Source: JAKLKS01 sp964370855
Lineage (GTDB): Bacteria > Planctomycetota > JAJSAM01 > JAKLKS01
DNA: 28,819 nt
Direction: 5' to 3'
NCBI GenBank assembly: GCA_964370855.1
Contig: CAYJMF010000061.1
Span: forward strand, 1-28,819
Shown here: positions 18,286-26,202 of the stretch, piece by piece
How positions within the stretch are numbered: position 1 is the first letter of the stretch
Layout: each line of letters opens with the position of its first letter
Position numbers and translations under genes: made by a program
The notes under the pieces: generated by a model
Databases searched by the model: none
What the model was told of the DNA's origin: nothing
Seen by the model: only the letters and a program-made list of their open reading frames with translations

Positions 18286-20097
18286 CTCCCGCGCGAGGTC
18301 GACGACGACCTCCTCCGTACGGCCGGCATGGACCTGCACCGTGCGTGCGGGGACGGGAGCGAATCCGGGGATCCGGTTCACGCGGATCTCGCAGGGCCCC
18401 GGGGTCAGGTTGTCGAAGGTGACCTCCCCCTTCGACACGCCCCCCGACTGGCCCGTGACGATGCCGCTCTCCTGCGCCTCCGGGTCCTCGAAGAGGCGCT
18501 TCATCTCCTCCTCGGAGAGCTTCACCTCGGCGTGGACGTAGGCGTTCCCGTCGTAGGGGACGCCTCCGGCCCTGAGAAGGACCCGCACCGAGGCCGCCGG
18601 GTCGAGGGAGATCACCACCCGGCCCCGGAGGCCCGCGGCGAGGGTCACGGTCCGCTCGACGTTCCGGTGGGCCGGGGAGTTCACGGAGCACCGGTAGGTC
18701 CCCGGCGGCGCCCGCAGGAGCAGGGTCCCCGTTTCCGCTTCGGCCTCGACCCACCGGTGGCCGCCCGCCTCGAACGGGGACCAGAGGACGCGACCGCCTA
18801 TGGGCTTCCCGGTGAGGCTGTCCGTCAGGACGACCTCCGTCTCCGCGGGGTCGGGAACGCGGAGGGTGATCGCCCGGTTCCCCTCGGCGATCTCCACCTC
18901 CGTGGACCACCCCGGCGGGTTCACCGTCGCCCGGTAGCGGCCCGGCGGGAGGTCGGGGGCGGCGGTCACCGTCCAGACGTCCTCCCCGGCGGCCTTCGGC
19001 TGCTCCCCCCTCGCCTCGAGGTGGGCGTTGAGCGGGTCGAGCCCCCGCAGGACGAGGAAGGGGTCGGGGTCGGCGATGAAGGCGCCCTGGGCCACCACGA
19101 CTTCGGAGACCGGCTCCCACTTCCCGAGCGCGACGTGCACCGTCGCCGTCACCGGCCCCCGGGGCCCCGCCGTCGTCGGCACCGCGTCGAGGACGAGCGC
19201 CGTCTCCCCGCCCGGGACGACGGCGACGGCCCCCCGCGCGTAGACCTCCCCTCCCGCCCCCCCCCGCTCCACGAAGAAGGTCCAGGTCCCCGGTTCGAGC
19301 CCCTCGACGAGGACCTCCTCCCCCGACGCCGGCCCCGCGAGGACCCGCTCCCCCTCCACTATCTCCACCTCGTCCTCGACCACGAGAGTGGAGACCTCCT
19401 CCGCCGCCGGCCCCTCCCCCGGCCCCGGTTCGACCGCCCCGGGAGTCCGGGAGAAGGGCCTCCCGGGGACCTCTTCCGGCGCGAACTCCCCCGGGTAGGC
19501 GAGGAGCACCGGCTCCTCCAGCTCCCCCCACCGCCGGACGACGAGCCGCACCGCCCCGCCGGGGCCGAGGTCGGCCTCGAGGCTCCCGTCGGCCTCCCGG
19601 GAGACCTTCGCCCATGCGTAGCCCGCGGCCCCCACGTGGACTTGCCGGTCCCGCTCCAGGTCGAGAAGGATCCGCCCGTCCTCCCCCGTCGCCCCGAGGG
19701 GCTCCCCGGCGACGCAGGCGGGATGGTGGCCGGGGTCCGCCTCGCCGGCGCCAAGGGGGCCGCTGGCCCCGTGCACGCGGAAGGCGCAGAGCCAGACCCG
19801 CGCCCCGGGAACGGGGGTCCGGGTGCCCCCCTCGCGGGCGAGGAGGAGGATCCGGTGGAGCGTTTCGGGAGCGGCGGGGCCCGGGGCCGGCAGCCCCGGC
19901 TCCTCCACCGCGATAGCGGGTGGAGCCGGGGGGGGCGGAGGCTGGGGCGAGGGAGCCGAACCCGGGGCGGGACGGACCGGGGCAGGAGGATACGGGACCG
20001 GCGCCGGGCCCTCCCCGCCTCCGCGCCCGAGGAGCCACCAGCCAAGCCCCACGAGCACCGCCGCCGCCGCCGCCAGGACCGTGTTCCTCTTCCTCAC
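18283..20097 (-). CDS. Single-pass membrane or secreted protein with carboxypeptidase-regulatory-like domains
   Basis: Predicted 604-residue protein of unknown function. It starts with GTG at 20097 (MRKRNTVLAAAA), giving a basic start and a hydrophobic segment at about residues 6-24. This is a signal anchor that would place the rest outside the cytoplasm. Residues 28-70 are a Pro/Ala/Gly-rich linker. The remainder consists of repeated beta-sandwich units of the carboxypeptidase-regulatory or PEGA kind, with phrases such as LPPGRYRATVNPPGWS, APPGTYRCSVNSPAHRNVE and LTPGPCEIRVNRIPGF. Each is preceded by a segment like VVLTDSLTGKPIGGRVLW. Proteins of this sort are common in Planctomycetota, but no specific role is known. 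Its stop is supplied by the palindromic element at 18208-18285. Confidence 0.7.
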   Translation of the reverse strand: MRKRNTVLAAAAAVLVGLGWWLLGRGGGEGPAPVPYPPAPVRPAPGSAPSPQPPPPPAPPAIAVEEPGLPAPGPAAPETLHRILLLAREGGTRTPVPGARVWLCAFRVHGASGPLGAGEADPGHHPACVAGEPLGATGEDGRILLDLERDRQVHVGAAGYAWAKVSREADGSLEADLGPGGAVRLVVRRWGELEEPVLLAYPGEFAPEEVPGRPFSRTPGAVEPGPGEGPAAEEVSTLVVEDEVEIVEGERVLAGPASGEEVLVEGLEPGTWTFFVERGGAGGEVYARGAVAVVPGGETALVLDAVPTTAGPRGPVTATVHVALGKWEPVSEVVVAQGAFIADPDPFLVLRGLDPLNAHLEARGEQPKAAGEDVWTVTAAPDLPPGRYRATVNPPGWSTEVEIAEGNRAITLRVPDPAETEVVLTDSLTGKPIGGRVLWSPFEAGGHRWVEAEAETGTLLLRAPPGTYRCSVNSPAHRNVERTVTLAAGLRGRVVISLDPAASVRVLLRAGGVPYDGNAYVHAEVKLSEEEMKRLFEDPEAQESGIVTGQSGGVSKGEVTFDNLTPGPCEIRVNRIPGFAPVPARTVQVHAGRTEEVVVDLARE

Positions 20098-20221
20098 CCC
20101 GGCGATTGTACGGTGGGAACGGAACGGAGTCCGTCACCAGCGTGCCACCTTCCAGTTCCTCCGCTCGGGAGCGACCGCGGCGCGTGGTGGGAAAGTGCCT
20201 GGCACGATCGTCCCGCTTCCA
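20098..20221. other. Intergenic region with repeat fragments
   Basis: No gene is seen between the carboxypeptidase-regulatory-like gene and prmC. The part at 20195-20214 holds GTGCCTGGCAC (a 5-1-5 palindrome) joined to a minus-strand copy of GGGACGATCGTGCCA, the core of the 12312-12361 palindrome. Together with the adjoining unit at 20222-20252, two repeat families meet here. Confidence 0.6.
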
Positions 20222-20252
20222 CAGCTAACAGGTGTCTGACACCGATTTGCTG
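20222..20252 (-). repeat. Single REP-like unit forming the end of prmC
   Basis: This 31-base unit is the same repeat as the two units in 18208-18285: core GGTGTCTGACACC, with CAGC/GCTG at the ends and a few substitutions in the flanks. Read on the minus strand it encodes the last residues of prmC and its TAG stop (20225-20227). Confidence 0.85.
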
Positions 20253-21085
20253 CGGACCACGCGGGGCCGGCCGGCGAGGTCGGGGAGCGGTTCCGCCGTT
20301 TCGAGCCCCGCCGCCCGCGCGAGGGCGTGCACCGCCTCCACCTGCCCCGGCGAGATCTCGAGCAGCAGCCACCCCCCGGGCCGAAGCACCCGCGCCGCCT
20401 CCGGAACGAGCCGCCGGTAGACGTCGAGCCCGTCGGCCCCGGCGAAGAGCGCCTCCCTCGGCTCGTGGAGGACCTCCGGATCCACCTCCTCCCCCTCGCC
20501 GACGTAGGGCGGGTTGGAGATCACGAGGTCGAAGCGTCCGATAATCCCGAACAACAGGTCCCCCTGCACGAAGGAGAGGTTCCCCCCCGCCCCGAGGGCC
20601 GCCCCGTTCCCCCGGGCGTACGCCAGCGCCTCCCCGCTCCGGTCCACGCCGATCACCGTCGCCCGCGGCCGCTCCAGCGCCACGGATACGGCGATGCAGC
20701 CGCTCCCCGTGCCCACGTCCACGACCCGCGCCTCCCGGTCCGGGGGGAGGAGCCGGAGCGCCTCCTCCACGAGATGCTCCGTCTCCGGCCGCGGGACCAG
20801 CACCCCCGGCCCCACCCGGAACTCCCGGGAGCGGAACTCCGCCGTCCCCGTCAGGTAGGCGGAGGGCTCCCGGAGCGCCCGGCGGGCGAGCAGCGAGCGG
20901 TAGAGGGCGAGGGCCTCGGCCCCCGGCTCCGGGGGGTCGGTGTGCAGGGCGAGCCGGTCGCAGCGGAGCGCGTGGGCGAGGAGCAGCTCCGCCTCGAAGG
21001 GGGAGTCCTCGAGCCCCGCGGGGACGAGCAGCGCCCGCCCCTCCGCGAGCGCCGCCCGGACGGCGCGGCGCCGCGCTTCCGTCAT
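20225..21085 (-). CDS. prmC: Release factor glutamine N5-methyltransferase PrmC
   Basis: SAM-dependent enzyme that methylates the glutamine of the GGQ motif in release factors RF1 and RF2, speeding peptide release. The 286-residue product has the substrate-recognition N-terminal helical domain with EPSAYLTGTAEF, then VPRPETE near 98-103, the SAM-binding loop DVGTGSG at 123-129, and the catalytic NPPY at 191-194. The start ATG at 21085 gives the expected length. The final SKSVSDTC is not family-like; it is encoded by a palindromic repeat, which also supplies the stop. RF1 is encoded two genes upstream on the same strand, the normal prfA-prmC association, with one extra gene between. Confidence 0.95.
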   Translation of the reverse strand: MTEARRRAVRAALAEGRALLVPAGLEDSPFEAELLLAHALRCDRLALHTDPPEPGAEALALYRSLLARRALREPSAYLTGTAEFRSREFRVGPGVLVPRPETEHLVEEALRLLPPDREARVVDVGTGSGCIAVSVALERPRATVIGVDRSGEALAYARGNGAALGAGGNLSFVQGDLLFGIIGRFDLVISNPPYVGEGEEVDPEVLHEPREALFAGADGLDVYRRLVPEAARVLRPGGWLLLEISPGQVEAVHALARAAGLETAEPLPDLAGRPRVVRSKSVSDTC

Positions 21086-21098
21086 GCCCGCCCCGGGG

Positions 21099-21791
21099 CT
21101 ACTTCCCGCGGCGCGCGGTGCGGGCGGCCTTCTCGGCCTCCTTGCGCGCGGCGGAGGCGCGGCCGCCCTGGATCACGGCGATGACGAAGACGAGCCAGAA
21201 CACCGTGGAGAAGACGACCACGAGCCAGAGCCCCGGCCCGAAGAGCCGGCAGAACTCGATGAGGGCCTTCTTCTTGGCGGGCATGTCGCCGTCCCAGTGG
21301 ATGGCCTGCGCCGCCTCCGAGGAGGTCAGCTGGAGGACCCGCTTCCAGCCGAGCCAGGTCCCCTCCAGCGCCGCGAGGATGACGGGCCACACGATCATGC
21401 GCCGGTGGAAGATGTTGAAGAAGGCGGCCACCATCCCGTAGCCCGCGAAGAGGAGCAGGAACCCGCCCAGGGTCGAGCGGTACCCGTAGGAGTCGTACCA
21501 GGCGCCCTCCCAGGGAAGCAGCGTCCCGAGGAAGATGGCGAGGCTCGCCACGAAGAAGAAGAAGTGCTGGCCGAAGGCCCGCCCCTCGGCGATGGGGAGG
21601 AACCCGGAGCAGTGGCAGCAGCGGTCCGCGTAGACCGGGATCACCTCGCCGCACCAGACGCAGTTCTTGGCCTCGGGGGCGCCCTCCCCGCCGGCGGGGG
21701 GGGACCCCGCGGGGGGCGAGGCGGCGGCACCTTCGGTGGGAGGAGCCGCCCCGGAAGTCGAGGCGGCGGCGTCCATCGGCTGGTCGTCCAT
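21099..21791 (-). CDS. Zinc-ribbon multi-pass membrane protein of unknown function
   Basis: Predicted 230-residue protein. Residues 1-42 are an Ala/Pro/Gly-rich cytoplasmic tail. A zinc-ribbon-like motif follows, with Cys44, Cys47, Cys58 and Cys61 (CVWC ... CCHC). Hydrophobic segments at about 75-93, 106-126, 132-148 and 186-207 suggest three or four membrane helices, and the C-terminus is a basic Ala/Lys/Arg helix. GGGAGG (complement of 21797-21802) lies five bases before the ATG at 21791. It stands between prfA and prmC, 103 bases after prfA and 13 before prmC, so it is probably co-transcribed with the termination genes. I do not recognise the family; nothing in the sequence indicates an enzyme. 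Confidence 0.75.
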   Translation of the reverse strand: MDDQPMDAAASTSGAAPPTEGAAASPPAGSPPAGGEGAPEAKNCVWCGEVIPVYADRCCHCSGFLPIAEGRAFGQHFFFFVASLAIFLGTLLPWEGAWYDSYGYRSTLGGFLLLFAGYGMVAAFFNIFHRRMIVWPVILAALEGTWLGWKRVLQLTSSEAAQAIHWDGDMPAKKKALIEFCRLFGPGLWLVVVFSTVFWLVFVIAVIQGGRASAARKEAEKAARTARRGK

Positions 21792-21894
21792 GGTGTCCTC
21801 CCGGGTGATGCCCGCGGCCCGTGGGTGCTCCGGAACGGAGTGTTCTACCCGTTCCAGGGGCCCCCGGCGAGAAACGCCGGATCCGTAGGAAGGT

Positions 21895-23010
21895 TCACCG
21901 GGATCCCGGCCCGCCGGCCTGCTCCGCGACCATCTCCTTCATGAGCAGGTCCCGGTCCCAGGCGATGATCCGGTCCAGCAGGGGGTCCATCTCCCCGTCG
22001 AGGACCCGGTCGATGGAGTGGACCGTCTCCCCGGCCCGGTGGTCCGTGACCCGGTCCTGGGGGACGTTGTAGGTGCGGATCTTCTCGCTGCGCTCGCCGG
22101 TGCCCACCTGGTTCTTCCGGAAGGCGGCGCGGGCGGCGTGGCGCTTCTGGAGCTCGAATTCGTAGAGGCGGGTGCGGAGGACCGCCTCGGCCCGGGCCTT
22201 GTTCTTGTGCTGGGACTTCTCGTCCTGGCACTTGACGACGATGCCCGTCGGCAGGTGGGTCATGCGGACGGCGCTCTCGGTCTTGTTCACCTTCTGGCCG
22301 CCGGGGCCGCCGGCGCGCATGGTGTCGATGCGCACCTCGTCGGGCTTCCAGGAGATGTCCACCTCCTCGGCCTTCGGCATCACGGCCACGGTGGCGATGG
22401 AGGTGTGGATGCGCCCCTGGGTCTCCGTCTCGGGGACGCGCTGCACGCGATGGCCGCCGCTCTCGTAGCGGAGGTAGCGGTAGGCGTTCTGCCCGGTGAT
22501 CTGGGCGACGATCTCCTTGAACCCGCCCCGCTCCGAGACGGAGGAGTCCATGACCTCGACCTTCCAGCCCTTGCGCTCGGCGAACCGGCAGTACATGCGG
22601 AAGAGGTCCCGGGCGAAGAGCGCCGCCTCCTCTCCCCCCGTGGCGCCCCGCACCTCGAGGATGACGTCGCGGTGGCTGAGCCCGTCGTCGGCGAGGAGGA
22701 TGTCCTCCCCGCGGCCGCGCAGTTCCTCGAGGCGGGCCTCGAGGCCGGGGATTTCCGCCTTCGCCATGTCCGCCATCTCCGGGTCGCCCGCGGCGGCGAG
22801 CTCCTTCGACTCCTCGAGGTTGCGGATCGTGGATTCGAGGACCGGGAGGAGGTCGTGGAAGGCGAGGAGGAGGCCCTTCTCCTTCTGGAGCACCGCGATC
22901 TTCGCGGGGTTCTGGAAGACGGCGGGGTCCTCCAGGGACTTCACGACCTCGGCGAATCGCGCCTCCCGGCCGCGGAGCGCGGCCAGCAGCGTCTCGAGGG
23001 GGACCCTCAT
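21895..23010 (-). CDS. prfA: Peptide chain release factor 1
   Basis: RF1 reads UAA and UAG stop codons and triggers hydrolysis of the finished peptide. The 371-residue product has the RF1 recognition tripeptide in the P-x-T form, here PET at 193-195 in RVPETETQGR; RF2 would have SPF. It also has the catalytic GGQ at 237-239 in GGPGGQKVNKTESAVR. The SGGHRVQRVPETE and ECQDEKSQHKNK-like regions are full family matches. The ATG at 23010 gives a normal length; the Shine-Dalgarno is weak. It lies 70 bases after rpmE on the same strand, the common rpmE-prfA-prmC arrangement. Confidence 0.97.
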   Translation of the reverse strand: MRVPLETLLAALRGREARFAEVVKSLEDPAVFQNPAKIAVLQKEKGLLLAFHDLLPVLESTIRNLEESKELAAAGDPEMADMAKAEIPGLEARLEELRGRGEDILLADDGLSHRDVILEVRGATGGEEAALFARDLFRMYCRFAERKGWKVEVMDSSVSERGGFKEIVAQITGQNAYRYLRYESGGHRVQRVPETETQGRIHTSIATVAVMPKAEEVDISWKPDEVRIDTMRAGGPGGQKVNKTESAVRMTHLPTGIVVKCQDEKSQHKNKARAEAVLRTRLYEFELQKRHAARAAFRKNQVGTGERSEKIRTYNVPQDRVTDHRAGETVHSIDRVLDGEMDPLLDRIIAWDRDLLMKEMVAEQAGGPGSR

Positions 23011-23080
23011 GGCATCACCGTGGGGAAGGAGGCAGGGAGTGGACGGATCATCTCACCGGGCGGCGTCGGGGAGGGGCGGC

Positions 23081-23326
23081 CTAACCCTTCGCGGGGGTCG
23101 GCTCGACGGCGGCCTCGGGGGACCTTGCGGTCTTGCCGTACCTCTTCAGGAATTTCTCCACGCGGCCCGCGGTGTCCACGAACTTCTGGCGGCCCGTGTA
23201 GAAGGGGTGGCAGGCCGCGCAGACCTCGACGTGGATCTCCTTGCGGGTGGAGCGGGTCGCGAAGGTGTTCCCGCAGCCGCAGGAGACCTTGCACTCGACG
23301 TATTCGGGGTGGATCTTGGGCTTCAT
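23081..23326 (-). CDS. rpmE: 50S ribosomal protein bL31
   Basis: Small protein of the large subunit at the bridge between subunits. The 81-residue product is the zinc-containing form: cysteines in CKVSCGCG and in VCAACHPFYTG. It keeps the start MKPKIHPEY and the FYTGRQKFVDTAGRVEKF segment typical of bL31. GGAGGT (complement of 23331-23336) lies four bases before the ATG at 23326. The zinc form implies that a zinc-free paralogue, if there is one, lies elsewhere. The C-terminal 15 residues (about SPEAAVEPTPAKG) are a short variable tail. Confidence 0.96.
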   Translation of the reverse strand: MKPKIHPEYVECKVSCGCGNTFATRSTRKEIHVEVCAACHPFYTGRQKFVDTAGRVEKFLKRYGKTARSPEAAVEPTPAKG

Positions 23327-23415
23327 GGGGACCTCCGAGAGGCAAACCCCCGAGTCTAGGGCGGGGTGCCCCCGACCGTGAACTTTTCGCGAGGCGCGGG
23401 AGGAGCGAGAGGCAG

Positions 23416-23505
23416 GGACGTTCCTAACTAAGTAACTGACTCCATGCCCCCCCCCGTGAATGCCGAGGATGATCCACGGAGTTAGTTACTTAGTTAGGAA
23501 CGTCC
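23416..23505. repeat. Inverted repeat adjoining an assembly gap
   Basis: Left arm 23416-23443 and right arm 23478-23505 (28 bases each) are complementary with one mismatch and enclose a 34-base loop. Arms begin GGACGTTCCTAACTAAGTAA and are far more AT-rich than the surroundings. The right arm ends exactly where the N run begins, as expected if the repeat occurs many times in the genome and broke the assembly. Confidence 0.85.
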
Positions 23506-23515
23506 NNNNNNNNNN
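23506..23515. other. Assembly gap (10 Ns)
   Basis: Ten undetermined bases, followed directly by a run of ten Cs that may itself be an artefact. Linkage across this point rests on scaffolding, not on continuous sequence. Confidence 0.95.
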
Positions 23516-23582
23516 CCCCCCCCCCGGCCTGGCCCTGTTCCACCCCGGGTTTTTGTAACTATTTTTGAACGGCCCCGGCCGC

Positions 23583-24581
23583 TCACCCCCCTCTCACCCC
23601 CCCCTCACCCCCCTCCAGCGCGCGGAGGGTGTTGCGCCAGAAGGCGGCTTCGACCTGGTCCCGGGTCCAGCCGCGGGCGAGGAGGTACCGGGCGAGATTG
23701 GGGTAGCCCGCCGCGTCCTCCATGCCCTCCACGGTGGCGCCGTCGAAGCCGGCGAAGTCCGCCCCCACGGCCACCGCCTCCCACCCCCCGACGGCCGCCA
23801 CGTGCTCCATGTGCAGCGCCATGTCCTCCAGGGTCCCCTGCTCCCCCCGGGCCACGTGGCCGGGGTAGGCGTCCACCCCCACCACGCCGCCGGAGGCCGC
23901 CACGGCGCGCACCTGGTCGTCGGAGAGGTTCCGCCAGTGGTCCTTCACCCCGCGCACCCCGCCGTGGGTGCAGAGGACCGGCCCCCGGGCGAGGGCGAAG
24001 AGGTCCCCGCAGGCCTCCTCGGCGAGGTGGGCGATGTCCGGCACGATGCCGAGCTCCCCCATGCGGCGGACCAGCTCCTTCCCGAACCCCGTGAGCCCGC
24101 GCCTGCGCTCCGCCACGGGGACGCCGGTCCCGTCGCCGGCGGCGTTGCGCGGGTTGTGGGTGAGCCCGACGACGCGGAGCCCCGCGGCGTGGAACCGGTC
24201 GAGGGCCGCCGGGTCCTCCCCGAGGGGGGCCACCCCCTCCATGGTGAGGAGGAGGGCGGGGCCGCGAGGATCGGGATTCCGGACCGCGGCCCCCACCTCG
24301 GCCCGCTCCCTCACCCACCGGAGCGCCCCCCCCGAGCGCCGCACCGTCTCCTCGAGGAGCCCGAGGACCCGGGCGGCGTAGGCCGCCGCCGCGGCGGGGG
24401 CGGCATGCTCCGCCGGCGTGTAGAGGGCCGCACCGAGGAGGGCGACGCCGCCACGCCGGAGCCGCGGCAGGTCGATGTGCTCTCCGGGTGCGTCCACCAG
24501 GGGATCGTAGGGATGGCCCTCCATCCGCCAGCCGAGGTCGGCGTGGAGGTCCACCACGGGGATGAGGGGATCGCCGTTCAC
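23583..24581 (-). CDS. Membrane dipeptidase family (M19) metallopeptidase
   Basis: Renal-dipeptidase-like enzyme, expected to bind two zinc ions and cleave dipeptides, including ones with D-residues. The GTG at 24581 forms a GTGA overlap with the stop of the preceding gene and gives a 332-residue product that begins almost at the metal site, as usual for the family. Metal ligands are visible: His13 and Asp15 in VDLHADLGW, Glu in LTMEGVAPLGED, His in PDIAHLAEEA and His in LCTHGGVRGVKDHWRN. VGADFAGFDG matches the conserved late loop (GSDFDG in relatives). No signal peptide is present, so it is probably cytoplasmic, unlike the mammalian enzyme. It is the last gene of the ffh-rpsP run. Confidence 0.88.
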   Translation of the reverse strand: MNGDPLIPVVDLHADLGWRMEGHPYDPLVDAPGEHIDLPRLRRGGVALLGAALYTPAEHAAPAAAAAYAARVLGLLEETVRRSGGALRWVRERAEVGAAVRNPDPRGPALLLTMEGVAPLGEDPAALDRFHAAGLRVVGLTHNPRNAAGDGTGVPVAERRRGLTGFGKELVRRMGELGIVPDIAHLAEEACGDLFALARGPVLCTHGGVRGVKDHWRNLSDDQVRAVAASGGVVGVDAYPGHVARGEQGTLEDMALHMEHVAAVGGWEAVAVGADFAGFDGATVEGMEDAAGYPNLARYLLARGWTRDQVEAAFWRNTLRALEGGEGGVRGG

Positions 24582-25084
24582 TTCGGATTCTCCCCGGGAG
24601 GCGCGGGGGGAGCGGGGGCCGGCGCCGCCGGGAGCGCCGCCGGGGACGGGGGCGGGAAGGGACGGCCCCGCTCGTCCACGGCCCTCCCCCGGGCGTCGTG
24701 GTGCAGGATCCGGTCGGCGCCCCCGGGGACGTGGAGCACGACCATCACCCCCGCGGGATCCCGCCCCATGACCTGAACCGCAAGGGTCCGCCGCACCAGC
24801 CGGTCGAGGGTGCGCTCCAGCACCCCTCCCCGGCCCCCCCCGGGGACCAGGGTCGCCTCCACCCTCCATCTCCACCCGGACCACTCCCCGGAGGCGGGGA
24901 TCCTCATCACGCGGAGGGCGGGCTCCCGCGCGAAGACCCCGGGCCAGGAGGAGCGCAGGGTGTCCTGGAGGAGGAGGCTCTCCTCCACGCCCGAGGTGGT
25001 CCGCATCATGGACTGGGAGGCCCAACCGAGGACGAGCACCCCCGCCATCCCCATGAAGAGCATCACCCAGAGGGAGCGCCTCAC
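24578..25084 (-). CDS. Small single-pass membrane protein of unknown function
   Basis: Predicted 168-residue protein. The GTG at 25084 overlaps the stop of the DUF192 gene as GTGA and places a membrane segment (residues 4-22) directly at the N-terminus after RRS. The outer part (about 30-130) has a compact mixed alpha/beta appearance, with WRWRVEATLVPGG and LVRRTLAVQVMGRDPAGVMV. The tail is Pro/Ala-rich. Its stop overlaps the dipeptidase start by four bases. The family is not recognised. It could be a pilin-like or envelope-associated protein, but no type IV pilin cleavage motif is seen. Confidence 0.7.
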   Translation of the reverse strand: MRRSLWVMLFMGMAGVLVLGWASQSMMRTTSGVEESLLLQDTLRSSWPGVFAREPALRVMRIPASGEWSGWRWRVEATLVPGGGRGGVLERTLDRLVRRTLAVQVMGRDPAGVMVVLHVPGGADRILHHDARGRAVDERGRPFPPPSPAALPAAPAPAPPAPPGENPK

Positions 25085-25602
25085 CGGGCCACCACGCCCC
25101 GCAGCGCCGCCTCGAGGTCCACCCGGTCGCCGGCGCCGACGCCCCTGCGGAGGAACCACCCCCCCTCCATCTCGAGGACGTAGCGCGCGGGCCCCGCCGA
25201 ATCCCAGGTGCGCAGCTCCTCCTCGGGGCGGCCGGCCCCGGGGGCCATCTCCTCGATGTTGAGGATGCGGCCGGTCCCGTCCAGGAAGGCGGCGGCGAGG
25301 GGGAAGGCGCAGTCCTTCATCCAGAAGTGGCGCTCCCCGTCCGCGGGGTAGACGAAGAGCATCCCCTCGTCGGGGCGAAGGAAGGACCGCCCCATGAGCC
25401 CCCGGGCCCGCGCCTCGGGGTCCGCGGCGATCTCCACCCGGGCCTCGGGGAGGCCGCGCCCGGAGGAGGGTGCCCCCGCCGGGAGGAGCACGAGAGCGGC
25501 GCCGCCCGCGGGGGCCTCCGCCCCCCGGCCGCCGTTCCCGGTACCGCCGCCGCAGCCGGGGAGGGCCGCCGCGAGGAGGACCGCGAGGAGGGCCGCCCTC
25601 AT
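25081..25602 (-). CDS. DUF192 lipoprotein
   Basis: Predicted 173-residue exported protein. The ATG at 25602 forms an ATGA overlap with the stop of the Maf gene. It yields a lipoprotein signal: MRAALLAVLLAAALPGC, with Cys17 as the lipidation site. After a Gly/Ala-rich spacer, residues 50-170 match the DUF192 (COG1430) beta-fold: ARARGLMGRSFLRPDEGMLF, HFWMKDCAFPLAAAFLD and GPARYVLEMEGGWF. The function of this family is not established. The tight coupling to Maf and the small membrane protein suggests a single transcript. Confidence 0.85.
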   Translation of the reverse strand: MRAALLAVLLAAALPGCGGGTGNGGRGAEAPAGGAALVLLPAGAPSSGRGLPEARVEIAADPEARARGLMGRSFLRPDEGMLFVYPADGERHFWMKDCAFPLAAAFLDGTGRILNIEEMAPGAGRPEEELRTWDSAGPARYVLEMEGGWFLRRGVGAGDRVDLEAALRGVVAR

Positions 25603-26174
25603 GCCCACCCCCGCCGGCGGAGCCGGACGAGGAGCTCCTCCACGGGAAGCCCCACGACGTTGCTCCGGCTCCCCCGGAGTCCGGTCACGAAGCGGTCCCC
25701 GTTCTCCTGGATGGCGTAGCCCCCGGCCTTGTCGAACCCCTCGCCGGAGTCGGCGTAGCGGCGGATCTCCTCCTCCGAGAGGGGACGCATCGTGACCCGG
25801 GTCTCCCCGTGGAAGACCTCCTCGGCCCCCCCGGGGACCTCCTTCAGGCAGACGCCGGTGACGACGGAGTGGGTGGTCCCGGAGAGGGCGCGCAGGTGGG
25901 CCTCCGCCTCGGCGCGGTCCGCGGGCTTCCCGAGGAGGCGGCCCCCGTCGAGGGCCACGACGGTGTCGGCCCCGAGCACGAGGGCGGGCCCCTCCCCCGC
26001 CAGTGCGGCGGCGGCCCGCGCCTTCCTCACGGCGAGCCCCCGGGCCAGGGCCACGGGATCGGCGGAGGGGGGCGCCTCCTCGTCCACGGCAGCCGGGCGC
26101 ACGTCGAACCGCAGGCCCGCCTCCTCGAGGAGGGCGCGGCGGCGCGGAGATGCGGAGGCGAGGACGAGACGCAC
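25599..26174 (-). CDS. maf: Maf family nucleotide pyrophosphatase
   Basis: Hydrolyses nucleoside triphosphates, usually dTTP/UTP or modified pyrimidine nucleotides, to the monophosphate and pyrophosphate. It has been linked to septum inhibition and to clearing non-canonical nucleotides. The 191-residue product starts MRLVLASASPRRRALLEEAG, has VLGADTVVALDGGRLLGKP, and ends with GEGFDKAGGYAIQENGDRFV, all family signatures. The GTG at 26174 lies 28 bases after the upstream gene. Whether it belongs to the dTTP/UTP (YhdE) or the m7GTP (YceF) branch cannot be settled by eye; the KAGGYAIQ segment is consistent with the first. Confidence 0.93.
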   Translation of the reverse strand: MRLVLASASPRRRALLEEAGLRFDVRPAAVDEEAPPSADPVALARGLAVRKARAAAALAGEGPALVLGADTVVALDGGRLLGKPADRAEAEAHLRALSGTTHSVVTGVCLKEVPGGAEEVFHGETRVTMRPLSEEEIRRYADSGEGFDKAGGYAIQENGDRFVTGLRGSRSNVVGLPVEELLVRLRRRGWA

Positions 26175-26202
26175 GGAACCCCCCGGTACGGGACGGCCTC
26201 CC

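Larger units (their letters stand above)
23327..23582. other. 256-base intergenic region with palindrome and assembly gap
   Basis: This separates rpmE (downstream) from the dipeptidase gene. It holds the bL31 Shine-Dalgarno, the inverted repeat 23416-23505, ten Ns at 23506-23515, ten Cs at 23516-23525 and an AT-rich patch at 23550-23567. Because of the gap the true distance between the two operons is unknown, and a small gene could be missing. Confidence 0.6.

Noticed and set aside
24582..25025. Longer upstream start for the dipeptidase gene
   Set aside because: The added 148 residues are Arg/Gly/Pro-rich and overlap the small membrane protein gene. The GTG at 24581 gives a 4-base overlap and the expected family N-terminus.
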